A DNA stretch of 64,000 bases from an uncultured Anaeromusa sp. GTDB taxonomy: Bacteria > Bacillota > Negativicutes > Anaeromusales > Anaeromusaceae. A program made the position numbers and the translations under genes. Shown piece after piece: positions 56,817-64,000 of this stretch (position 1 is the stretch's first letter; each line of letters opens with the position of its first letter). The DNA lies in NCBI RefSeq assembly GCF_963676855.1, contig NZ_OY781460.1, forward strand, positions 2,951,501 to 3,015,500, written 5' to 3'. A model generated the notes under the pieces. That model saw nothing but the letters and a program-made list of their open reading frames with translations, did no database searches and was not told the origin of the DNA.

Positions 56817-57479
56817 TTATTTCTCACGGCGCGCTTTTTCACGCAAATAGGCAATTTGCACCACCGTCGGTATAGTTTTACGGTAAGCCGGGCCCGCTAA
56901 ATCCCAACCAACTACCAAGGCCCCCAGCGCCAAACCCAAAGGTCCAAGCCAAGATGCCGCGAAACCTTCCCCCAGCAGACTGGCCCCAGCTTCGCGCGCA
57001 AAAACGGTCGCCACTAGGCGCGCTACGTTCCAGCTTACAAGATACCCCACCGATGGCAAAAAATGCCGCAAGGTACCTTCTAAAAACAGCCGCTCCACAT
57101 CCTCAGTGTTAGCTCCTTCTTGCGCCAGCATCTGCCGCAAAGGCTCCTTCTCATCCAAAGACAATTGCCCTACAGCCTGATGAAATACCTGCAAATAAAT
57201 GCGCTGTTCCAATTCGGCTTCTGTTTCTTCTTCCGTCCAAGACAGCTGCAGCGTTTTTGCTACATCCCGGACCAACTGCAAATATGAAGATATGCCTGAA
57301 AAATGCCGTTTCACGTCATGACTGCCATGCTGCAAAATGGCCGATAACAACTCTTCCGGCAACGCCTCCGGCGCTTCGGGCAGATTATATTCCCGCAAGA
57401 CAGCCAGATCAGCCGCCTCTGTTTCTTGCAATAACGCCAACAGTCTGGTATTAGATAACTCCATTTTATCCCGGTTCAT
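56817..57479 (-). CDS. YaaW-like protein of unknown function
   Basis: 220 residues. The helical N-terminal half and a hydrophobic alanine/glycine-rich region near 165-195 (GASLLGEGFAASWLGPLGLALGALVVGW) end in DLAGPAYRKTIPTVVQIAYLR, which I associate with the YaaW/UPF0174 (DUF3944-related) family. Function unknown. The ATG at 57479 follows AAAGGAGGG. It precedes thiE by 28 bases and may be co-transcribed. Confidence 0.72.
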   Translation of the reverse strand: MNRDKMELSNTRLLALLQETEAADLAVLREYNLPEAPEALPEELLSAILQHGSHDVKRHFSGISSYLQLVRDVAKTLQLSWTEEETEAELEQRIYLQVFHQAVGQLSLDEKEPLRQMLAQEGANTEDVERLFLEGTLRHFLPSVGYLVSWNVARLVATVFAREAGASLLGEGFAASWLGPLGLALGALVVGWDLAGPAYRKTIPTVVQIAYLREKARREK

Positions 57480-57787
57480 ATGCACCCCTCCTTTGCAGTA
57501 TCATTCGCGCTTTCAGGCAAACTTTCCTGCCCTCTTATACACACTAGAAGATACGGAACACAGAGTAACATAGGGAAACGAGGCCTGAACAGAAGAACCG
57601 GAATCACAAGAGGGTACGCAAGAGGGCCATGAGGTACGAATTTTTATAGGAGTAAAGTGAATAAAGGGAAGCCGCTGTTGTTTTGCGACTATATGATTCT
57701 AATTATAACGACGAAAAACCGCAAAAGGCGGCAGAACCTTGTCATCCAAGGAATCTGCCGCCTCATTTCATGTCTCTTTAAAGGCTT
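57480..57787. other. Intergenic region between the YaaW-like gene and larA
   Basis: About 300 bases without a credible gene. The only structure seen is the larA terminator at its right end; upstream sequence presumably holds the promoter of the YaaW-like gene, but no strong match was found. Confidence 0.5.
57723..57765 (-). terminator. Terminator of larA
   Basis: AGGCGGCAGA with TCTGCCGCCT at the base and CCTTG/CAAGG above, followed on the minus strand by TTTGCGGTTTTT. Confidence 0.75.
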
Positions 57788-59086
57788 TTATTTCTTCAAA
57801 ACCGGCACCGTATTAGCACCGTGTTCCATCACCGTAACCGTGAAGTCGTCACGGCCGATCTTTTTCTTTGCGATAGCCATAGCTTCTTCCGCGCTTGTCG
57901 CCGGAATGATGCCGCCGGCTTTGTTCATGAAATCCACATTATTCGGATGTGTCACAATAATCAAGGAAACCTGCTTTGCAATATTAGCCAGTTTGAACGC
58001 CACATACCCCGGAATGGTGAAGCGTTCCCGCAAAGCCAACTCAAACTCATGCAGATCTTTGTGTTTGAACCAACCGCTAAATTCCGGAGGTTCTGTAATA
58101 TCGCGGCACTCCAAGAAGCAAATGATAGCACCGCCCGGTTTTACCGCCATAAATGCGTTATCAATGGTTTTAGAACCTTGGTAGAGATTGATGTCTTTCG
58201 GATAACCACCAGCGGAAGCTAATACCAGGTCCGCTTTAGCTTCAATCGGGATCCCGAAGATATCTTCCGCCGTCTTCGTTCCTTCACGCCAGGCGCTGCG
58301 CCAGTTACCCGCCACAAAGCGAGCAAACTTCCCTTCCGGTGTAAACACGGCATTAAGCAAGAATGCAGGCTTCAGGAATTCTGCATGTTCTTCCATATCC
58401 ATGTGCATAGGATTGCCTTCCAGTTTACCTGAAACGCAGTCCGGGCTGATCCCCTTGCCCACTACTTCATTCAGCGCGATGCAGTGGTTGCTTTGAATAG
58501 CTTCCCAACTGCTGACGCCAGGCATGACCGACTTGCGTCCGCCGCCAAAGCCCGCCATCAAATGATACACAATGCCGCCGGTCAAAATCACCTTATCAGC
58601 AGCTGCAACCAGCTTATTCATATACGCTTTGACGCCCCGGCTCGTCGTACCCATGTAAGTAAGCTTTTCCGTATCACTCGCTTCATGCTGATGAATACGC
58701 ACACGCCGACAAACTTCTTCGCCACAAACACTAAGGTCTTCTTCCGGCGTATGCGGCCGGTGGCTGCCCAGAGCAATCACTATATCAATATCTGTATCCG
58801 GTACGCCGGCCTCGTTCAATTCATTCAACAATGTCGGTAAGAATTGGTCAAATTTCGTCCAAGCACGAGTGACATCGCTGACAATAACCGCCACTTTTTC
58901 GCCGGCCTTGACTACCTCTTTCAACGGCGGCGAATCAATCGGATTGCGCAACGCGTCTTGCACCGCAGCATTGACATCCGTAATCGCCGGAGCGGCCTTG
59001 CCTTCAATCACATGCAGGACCTGCTGCGCCGGGACCTGGACCTGCACTTGTTGATCTCCCAGGCCAAATGTAAATGTTTTTTCCAT
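57788..59086 (-). CDS. larA: LarA-type nickel-pincer 2-hydroxyacid racemase
   Basis: 432 residues of the lactate racemase family. The residues that bind or work with the nickel-pincer cofactor in Lactobacillus LarA (His108, His174, Lys184, His200) appear here at the same spacing, offset by one: His109 (GSHRPH), His175 (GGIVYHLMAG), Lys185 (GGRKSVMPG) and His201 (SNHCIALNE). AAAGGAGG site. It follows an MFS transporter; the larBCE cofactor genes are not in the window. Substrate may be lactate or another 2-hydroxyacid. Confidence 0.88.
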   Translation of the reverse strand: MEKTFTFGLGDQQVQVQVPAQQVLHVIEGKAAPAITDVNAAVQDALRNPIDSPPLKEVVKAGEKVAVIVSDVTRAWTKFDQFLPTLLNELNEAGVPDTDIDIVIALGSHRPHTPEEDLSVCGEEVCRRVRIHQHEASDTEKLTYMGTTSRGVKAYMNKLVAAADKVILTGGIVYHLMAGFGGGRKSVMPGVSSWEAIQSNHCIALNEVVGKGISPDCVSGKLEGNPMHMDMEEHAEFLKPAFLLNAVFTPEGKFARFVAGNWRSAWREGTKTAEDIFGIPIEAKADLVLASAGGYPKDINLYQGSKTIDNAFMAVKPGGAIICFLECRDITEPPEFSGWFKHKDLHEFELALRERFTIPGYVAFKLANIAKQVSLIIVTHPNNVDFMNKAGGIIPATSAEEAMAIAKKKIGRDDFTVTVMEHGANTVPVLKK

Positions 59087-59154
59087 GATAGTAAGAGCCT
59101 CCTTTAGTTTTCCAGCCGCACCAAGCAGGTTCTTACCTGCCGGATAAGCGCCGG

Positions 59155-59181
59155 AAAAGCCGGAAGCCTAGCGCTCCGGCT
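59155..59181 (-). terminator. Weak hairpin between MFS gene and larA
   Basis: AGCCGGA (59181-59175) pairs with TCCGGCT (59164-59158) on the minus strand, then TTTCC. A second small hairpin (GCAGGT-tctt-ACCTGC) lies at 59125-59140. They may reduce or process read-through into larA. Confidence 0.4.
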
Positions 59182-59280
59182 CTTCTCGACCACCTTTATT
59201 CCTATTGATATGAATGCAGCAGTTCTAATTCTTATTGTCTTTCGTATTCGCCGCTATTCCGGACATTTCCTGCAAGAAAA

Positions 59281-60540
59281 TTATACAGCCTGCTTTTCTG
59301 CAATATTTTGGATACTTTGATCTGGTTTAACCAAGATCCAAGCGCCAACGCCAATCAGAGCCGTTAAGGATGTAAAAGTAATGGCTGCTTGCCAGCCGTA
59401 CGTTGTCGCAATCCAAGCCGTCACAATCGGCGCCAAGACACCGCCAACATTACCCCAGAAATTCATCCAGCCGGCAACCGAACCAGCATAGGCGCCGCCA
59501 ATATCATGGCAAGCCGCCCAAGAAGCATTAAAGGTAAAGCCCAACGATCCCAACGATACAGTAAGCCAAAGCACATTCTGCCAGGGATCTCCTGCCGTCG
59601 CCGCCAGATACAAAGTTACACAGCAAACAAGTAATCCAGCGATACCAAAAATGGTCCGCGCTTTATTTTTTGAAACACCTGACGCAACCATGCGATCACT
59701 GATATAGCCCGCTAAAAAAGTAATGCCACAGAGCATCGCCCACGGCAACGCCGCTGCCCAGCCCATTTTTTGCAGAGAAAACTTCTGCGCTTCCATCAAA
59801 TAAAGAGGCAGCCATGCCAAAAATACAAACATGATATAGTCCGTAATAAAATATTGAATTCCGATAGCCCAAAACTGGCGTGACCGCATAAAAGCGCTCC
59901 AAGGAGCCATTTTCTTGCCGCCCGCAACTGCGCCCGCTTCAATATATTCCTTTTCCGCCGCATTAACCAAAGGGCTTTGCCCTGGCGTTTCTTTCACATG
60001 ACGATACCAGAGGAACGATACAATAACACCCACAACGCCAAAAATAACAAACACCGAACGCCAGCCCAAAGCCAGCATCAAGGCTACCGTAATCGCTGGC
60101 CCAAACACAGGCCCAATGAAAGAGCCGCTCAAAAGGAACGAAGACGCTCTGGCTTTTTCACCAGAAGGAAACCATCGACCAATAAAATTGTTAAACGCCG
60201 GATATACCGGCCCTTCCCCCATGCCGAACAAACAGCGCACTGCCGCCAAACCCGTGAAGGAGGATGGCACTGCCGTCAAAACGGTAAACACGGACCACCA
60301 CAGTACAGAACCAGATACAATCCGGCGGTGCCCAAAGTATTCCGCCATCATGCCTCCTGGAATCTGCATTAGCGCATAACCGGCAAAAAAGGCTGTCTGC
60401 AGCCACCCGATCTCCATTTTCCCATAACCAAATTCCTTCATAATCTCCGGAGTGGCCACAGAAAAGTTAACCCGGTCCATATAGGACACAAAGCTTACAA
60501 TAAACATCAGCCATGCAAACCACCAGCGAGTTTTTGTCAT
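59281..60540 (-). CDS. MFS transporter, anion:cation symporter family
   Basis: 419 residues, about 12 membrane helices. The start RWWFAWLMFIVSFVSYMDRVNFSVATPEI and the GRWFPSGEKARASS loop are typical of the ACS family (hexuronate, galactonate, glucarate and related organic-acid carriers). Together with the racemase downstream, uptake of a hydroxy acid is likely. Own promoter with operator-like palindromes. Confidence 0.9.
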   Translation of the reverse strand: MTKTRWWFAWLMFIVSFVSYMDRVNFSVATPEIMKEFGYGKMEIGWLQTAFFAGYALMQIPGGMMAEYFGHRRIVSGSVLWWSVFTVLTAVPSSFTGLAAVRCLFGMGEGPVYPAFNNFIGRWFPSGEKARASSFLLSGSFIGPVFGPAITVALMLALGWRSVFVIFGVVGVIVSFLWYRHVKETPGQSPLVNAAEKEYIEAGAVAGGKKMAPWSAFMRSRQFWAIGIQYFITDYIMFVFLAWLPLYLMEAQKFSLQKMGWAAALPWAMLCGITFLAGYISDRMVASGVSKNKARTIFGIAGLLVCCVTLYLAATAGDPWQNVLWLTVSLGSLGFTFNASWAACHDIGGAYAGSVAGWMNFWGNVGGVLAPIVTAWIATTYGWQAAITFTSLTALIGVGAWILVKPDQSIQNIAEKQAV

Positions 60541-60564
60541 TACCGCACTTCCTTCTCTTGCTTT

Positions 60565-60583
60565 TTGTATACAATAATTATTG
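60565..60583. promoter_or_regulatory. Overlapping palindromes at the MFS promoter
   Basis: TTGTATACAA (60565-60574), a form used by GntR/FCD-type regulators, overlaps CAATAATTATTG (60572-60583), the same 12-mer as at the ferritin promoter. Both lie at the expected start of transcription. Confidence 0.5.
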
Positions 60584-60585
60584 CA

Positions 60586-60614
60586 ATTTTATTCCAACCA
60601 CTCCTTTTTGTCAA
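60586..60614 (-). promoter_or_regulatory. Promoter of the MFS gene and larA
   Basis: TTGACA (60614-60609), 17 bases, TAAAAT (60591-60586). Confidence 0.75.
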
Positions 60615-60670
60615 TTCATTTTTACAACATTACACTAATTCCTAACGCTTGGTTTTCTAGAAAAGCCAAA

Positions 60671-60714
60671 AGAAAACAGCAGTTTCAGCTTTATCAGCCA
60701 AAACTGCCGTTTCA
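60671..60714 (-). terminator. Terminator of clpB
   Basis: ACGGCAGTTT..GCT pairs with AGC..AAACTGCTGT on the minus strand, followed by TTTCTTTT. Confidence 0.75.
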
Positions 60715-60732
60715 TGTAATTAATACTTATAA

Positions 60733-63276
60733 TCAACCAATCTTAGTAAACATAATTTGGCTTCCAGTCCGACTCATGCGCAAATGATCGCCCTCGCCAA
60801 CTTCTCCCGCTACAACCCGCCGGCTCAAAGCCGTTTCCACACTGCGGCTAATTTGCCGTTTCAGCGGTCTAGCTCCAAACTGAGGATCAAAACCTTCTTC
60901 CGCCAGCCAATTCAACACGTCTTCATCCCACTCCAAGTGAAGCTTCAGCTGGCTTTCCAGCCGTACAGCCAGACGTTGCAATAAAATAGCGGCAATTTGC
61001 CGTACCTGTTCCGCTGCCAGCGCGTGGAAAACCACTACATCATCAATACGATTGAGGAACTCCGGCCTAAAATAGCCTTTCAACAGCTGCAATACCTCAT
61101 CTCGCGCTTTTTCGCCGTGCTGCAAAATATCCGCAGAGCCAAGATTGGAGGTCATAATAATAATCGTGTTTTTAAAATCCACCGTCCGTCCCTTGCTGTC
61201 GGTAAGACGCCCATCATCGAGAATCTGCAGCAGCACATTGAACACGTCCGGATGCGCTTTTTCCACTTCGTCCAACAAAAGTACGCTATAAGGCTTGCGG
61301 CGGACCGCTTCAGTCAATTGACCGCCTTCTTCATGACCCACATAGCCAGGAGGCGCTCCAATCAGCCGAGCCACCGAGTGCTTCTCCATATATTCGGACA
61401 TGTCGAGACGAATCATACTGCGCTCATCATCAAACAGCACTTCTGCCAGCGTTCTCGCCAACTCGGTCTTGCCCACCCCGGTCGGTCCTAAAAAGAGGAA
61501 AGAGCCTACAGGCCGGCTCGGATCCTTAATTCCCGCCCGTGCACGTAAAATAGCTTCGCTTACCGCATCAACCGCCTCGTTCTGCCCAACAACGCGCTGA
61601 TGCAAAATATCTTCCAAATGGGCCAGCTTTTCCCGTTCTCCCGCCAGCATACGATTCACCGGAATTCCCGTCCAGCGACTGACGACCTTCGCAATATCCT
61701 CTTCACCGACTTCTTCTTTCAAGAGCCGCCCTTCGGTCGCTTCCCCGTGCTCCTTAGCCGCCATCTGCTTTTCCAGTTCCGGCAGCCGGCCATACTTAAG
61801 CTCCGCCAAGCGGTTTAAATCGTAAGCTCGTTCAGCCTCCTCCATCTGCGCCCGCAACGATTCCATTTCTTTCTTCAAATTGCGTTGGGCAAAAATTTCT
61901 TTTTTCTCGGCATCCCAGCGCTGCCGCAGCGCTACTTCCTGTTCACGCAGCCGCGCCACTTCCGTCCGCAATTGCTGCAGCTTCTCTGCAACCGACGGAG
62001 TCTCTTCTTTGGCTAACGCCTTCTCTTCAATTTCCAGTTGCATCAAGCGCCGCATAATTTCGTCCAGCTCGCTGGGCATGGAATCTATTTCCGTACGCAG
62101 CTTAGCAGCCGCTTCGTCCATCAAGTCGATGGCCTTATCCGGTAAAAAGCGATCACTAATATACCGATCTGATAACGTCGCTGCCGCAACCAGCGCCGCA
62201 TCGGTAATCCGTACGCCATGATGCACCTCATAACGATCCTTCAGACCTCGCAGAATGGAAATCGTATCTTCCACCGACGGCGGCGCCACCAACACCGGCT
62301 GAAACCGTCGCTCCAGAGCAGCATCTTTTTCGATGTGCTTACGATATTCGCCCAGCGTAGTAGCGCCAATGCAACGCAGCTCGCCGCGCGCCAAAAGAGG
62401 CTTCAACAAGTTACCTGCATCCATGGCTCCTTCCGCTGCTCCGGCACCAACTACAGTATGCAGTTCATCAATAAAAAGAAGCATGGCCCCCTCGGACTTA
62501 GCCACTGTTTTCAAGACATTTTTAAGACGCTCTTCAAACTCGCCACGAAATTTGGCACCTGCTAAAAGCGCTCCCAAATCCAATGAATAAAGCATCTTGT
62601 CCTTGAGGGACTCCGGCACATCTCCAGCTACAATGCGTCGCGCCAAACCTTCCACAATGGCGGTCTTGCCCACGCCTGGCTCGCCAATAAGAACCGGGTT
62701 ATTCTTACTGCGCCGACTGAGAATTTCAATGGTCCGGCGAATTTCCTCATCTCGGCCGATTACAGGATCCAATTTCCCTTCTTTAGCAGCCGCCGTTAAA
62801 TCCCGTCCATAACGAGCCAGCATTTCCTGCGCCTCATCGGCGGCTGTTTCTTGAGGCCAATTCTGGCGCATCTTGGCCCGACTCAGTCCATGCTTGCGAA
62901 ACCACGCCACAACCTCTTGTTCACCGTCGTCCGCCAAGGCCAGCGCCAAATGCAACGGCGCAGCCAACTGTTTATCTTCTTTGGCCAAGCGCTCCGCGAC
63001 TGCCATAATGCGAACAAAGGCCGTACTAGGACGCAGCTGCCCCTCCTGCCCCCGTACCTGGGGCTGGGAATTTAACAACGCTTCCGCTTCTTGCAAAAGC
63101 CGGGCGCGCTCTAAGCCCAAGGCCTCCCAAAAGCGCTGCCAGCGTGTCTCACTTTCCCGCAAAAGTGCTACCAACAAATGCTTGCCCGTTAATTCTTGAT
63201 GATACTGCACAGCGGCAATTTGCTGCGCCGTTTGTATGACTTCCAACGCTTGCGGTTGATATTGTTCTTGATTCAT
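60733..63276 (-). CDS. clpB: ClpB-type disaggregase
   Basis: 847-residue AAA+ chaperone that resolves aggregates with DnaK. Clp_N repeats (1-140), NBD1 Walker A GEPGVGKT (198-205), the coiled-coil M domain (about 390-510, which separates ClpB from ClpC) and NBD2 with [12 protein letters not shown]. No IGF/L ClpP-binding loop was seen. GAGGAGG site. Upstream lies a promoter and an inverted repeat, not CIRCE. Confidence 0.96.
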   Translation of the reverse strand: MNQEQYQPQALEVIQTAQQIAAVQYHQELTGKHLLVALLRESETRWQRFWEALGLERARLLQEAEALLNSQPQVRGQEGQLRPSTAFVRIMAVAERLAKEDKQLAAPLHLALALADDGEQEVVAWFRKHGLSRAKMRQNWPQETAADEAQEMLARYGRDLTAAAKEGKLDPVIGRDEEIRRTIEILSRRSKNNPVLIGEPGVGKTAIVEGLARRIVAGDVPESLKDKMLYSLDLGALLAGAKFRGEFEERLKNVLKTVAKSEGAMLLFIDELHTVVGAGAAEGAMDAGNLLKPLLARGELRCIGATTLGEYRKHIEKDAALERRFQPVLVAPPSVEDTISILRGLKDRYEVHHGVRITDAALVAAATLSDRYISDRFLPDKAIDLMDEAAAKLRTEIDSMPSELDEIMRRLMQLEIEEKALAKEETPSVAEKLQQLRTEVARLREQEVALRQRWDAEKKEIFAQRNLKKEMESLRAQMEEAERAYDLNRLAELKYGRLPELEKQMAAKEHGEATEGRLLKEEVGEEDIAKVVSRWTGIPVNRMLAGEREKLAHLEDILHQRVVGQNEAVDAVSEAILRARAGIKDPSRPVGSFLFLGPTGVGKTELARTLAEVLFDDERSMIRLDMSEYMEKHSVARLIGAPPGYVGHEEGGQLTEAVRRKPYSVLLLDEVEKAHPDVFNVLLQILDDGRLTDSKGRTVDFKNTIIIMTSNLGSADILQHGEKARDEVLQLLKGYFRPEFLNRIDDVVVFHALAAEQVRQIAAILLQRLAVRLESQLKLHLEWDEDVLNWLAEEGFDPQFGARPLKRQISRSVETALSRRVVAGEVGEGDHLRMSRTGSQIMFTKIG

Positions 63277-63309
63277 AGAAAATCCCTCCTCTGGGTATCT
63301 TTTAATCTT

Positions 63310-63338
63310 ATTGTAACAAAGGGATTTTCACAACACAA
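63310..63338 (-). promoter_or_regulatory. Promoter of clpB
   Basis: TTGTGT (63338-63333), 17 bases, TACAAT (63315-63310). Confidence 0.65.
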
Positions 63339-63348
63339 GCACTTTTTA

Positions 63349-63379
63349 GACCTTTTGACTTTTATTTTATCAAAAGGTC
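63349..63379. promoter_or_regulatory. Inverted repeat upstream of clpB
   Basis: GACCTTTTGA (63349-63358) and TCAAAAGGTC (63370-63379), perfect 10-bp arms with an 11-bp spacer, about 10 bases upstream of the -35 box. GTCAAA elements recall CtsR half-sites, but the CtsR heptad tandem arrangement is not met. Confidence 0.5.
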
Positions 63380-63390
63380 AAAATAGACAA

Positions 63391-63427
63391 TAAAAAAGGC
63401 CTGCCCCATGTAGGGCAGGCCTTTTTG
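63391..63427 (-). terminator. Terminator of the ferredoxin gene
   Basis: AAAAAGGCCTGCCC pairs with GGGCAGGCCTTTTT around a 6-base loop; T runs on both strands. Confidence 0.9.
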
Positions 63428-63437
63428 TAAGTAAAGC

Positions 63438-63608
63438 TTATTCGGGGCTAATGGCGCTAACCGGACAGGTAGCAGCACAAGCGCCGCAATCAATACAGGT
63501 ACCTGCATCGATTACAAACTGAGTGTCGCCTTGGGAGATAGCTCCAACCGGGCAAGTGGACTCGCAAGCACCACACTGAATGCAAGCATCGCTAATTTTG
63601 TAAGCCAT
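63438..63608 (-). CDS. Ferredoxin, 2[4Fe-4S]
   Basis: 56-residue clostridial-type ferredoxin with two cluster motifs CIQCGACESTCP and CIDCGACAATCP. It is the likely electron partner of PFOR. The ATG at 63608 follows AGGAGG; a single-gene unit with its own terminator. Confidence 0.97.
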   Translation of the reverse strand: MAYKISDACIQCGACESTCPVGAISQGDTQFVIDAGTCIDCGACAATCPVSAISPE

Positions 63609-63712
63609 TTGTTTTCCTCCTCACCATACAGAAAGTTGAAATAACATCCAAATATATAATATCACAAAGAGCTTCTTTTACCTAGTGCTTTTTTTATTTT
63701 TGCAAAGCAAAT

Positions 63713-64000
63713 TTATTCAGACGTCAAGAGCCGCAGAGCACTGCGAACCAGTAATTCCGCCGCCGGAGCCAGCACCGCTTCATCAAAATCAAAGCGTCCG
63801 TTGTGATGTCCCGCCGCCAACTTCGCGCCGAACATCGTGTAGCAGCCTTTGCCGCCCTGTTCTTGTACGGCGCTTAAAAGATAGGCAAAATCCTCGGATG
63901 CGCCAAAATCCACACGTGTTTCAATTTCCGTGAAAAAAGGGATTTCCTTGGCTGCAGCTTCCACTTCGGTGATGACTGACGTATCGCTTTCACCGCCTTT
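63713..64000 (-). CDS. M20-family amidohydrolase, C-terminal fragment
   Basis: The last 95 codons of a gene that runs off the right edge. The fragment (KGGESDTSVITEVEAAAKE onward) includes GASEDFAYLL, with the Glu-Asp of the M20 metal site region, and a final FDFDEAVLAPAAELLVRSALRLL helix. Such enzymes cleave N-acyl or p-aminobenzoyl amino acids. No start in the window. Confidence 0.82.
   Translation of the reverse strand, partial: KGGESDTSVITEVEAAAKEIPFFTEIETRVDFGASEDFAYLLSAVQEQGGKGCYTMFGAKLAAGHHNGRFDFDEAVLAPAAELLVRSALRLLTSE

Noticed and set aside
63349..63400. CtsR operator upstream of clpB
   Set aside because: GTCAAA half-sites are present, but two heptads with the 3-base spacing of the CtsR consensus are not; reported as an unassigned inverted repeat.

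Overview
The window (about 50-52% GC, dense, most genes on the minus strand) looks like the core chromosome of an anaerobic Firmicute, most probably a Negativicute of the Sporomusa type. Pointers are a pyruvate:ferredoxin oxidoreductase, a 2[4Fe-4S] ferredoxin, LL-diaminopimelate aminotransferase, the futalosine route to menaquinone, the Fe-S type of PurF, the short HisG plus HisZ pair, S-box and TPP riboswitches, a CIRCE operator and flagellar stator genes. No rRNA, tRNA, CRISPR array or prophage was seen. The taxonomic placement is inference.

Layout. 1-6264: histidine genes hisG-hisD-hisC-hisB (hisB runs off the left edge), a divergent D-2-hydroxyacid dehydrogenase, then a TrpR-like regulator, hisZ and an HD-domain gene. 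6374-10052: a SAM-I riboswitch controls metN-metI-metQ plus a second NLPA-type binding protein. 10118-11200: a stand-alone structured RNA locus and a tetR gene with an unusual leader. 11215-20310: a purine block (guanine-riboswitch-controlled NCS2 permease, a structured leader, then purE-C-F-M-N-H-D). 20463-22016: a small ORF and an IS3-family element inserted into the loop of a former bidirectional terminator. 22085-27481: guaA, then an overlapping futalosine cluster mqnE-mqnA-mqnC with an MTAP-family phosphorylase. 27573-30575: a membrane protein of unknown function and groES-groEL under CIRCE.

30663-36354: thiL-tsaE-tsaB-rimI-tsaD running into a PdtaS/PdtaR (EutW/EutV)-like kinase and ANTAR regulator. 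36530-38093: thiC with a TPP riboswitch. 38115-42508: a GerMN lipoprotein, a cell-wall amidase, the EndoA/EndoAI (MazEF-type) pair, nnr and acpS. 42586-44139: motA-motB. 44380-47827: a CoA-disulfide-reductase-like flavoprotein, ferritin and dapL. 47993-53941: a HAD phosphatase, PFOR and mutY. 54183-57479: an EAL-CBS-GGDEF protein, thiE and a YaaW-like protein. 57788-60614: a LarA-type nickel racemase with an MFS transporter. 60733-64000: clpB, a ferredoxin and the C-terminus of an M20 amidohydrolase.

The main observations beyond routine annotation are RNA and DNA control elements: a palindromic operator on the his promoter, two structured RNAs I could not assign (one free-standing, one leading purE), a terminator hairpin in the tetR leader, and an IS that split a terminator. 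An MTAP-family enzyme coupled to mqnC may fill the missing base-removal step of the futalosine pathway. Several start codons were moved on ribosome-binding-site evidence; motA most clearly begins at a TTG.
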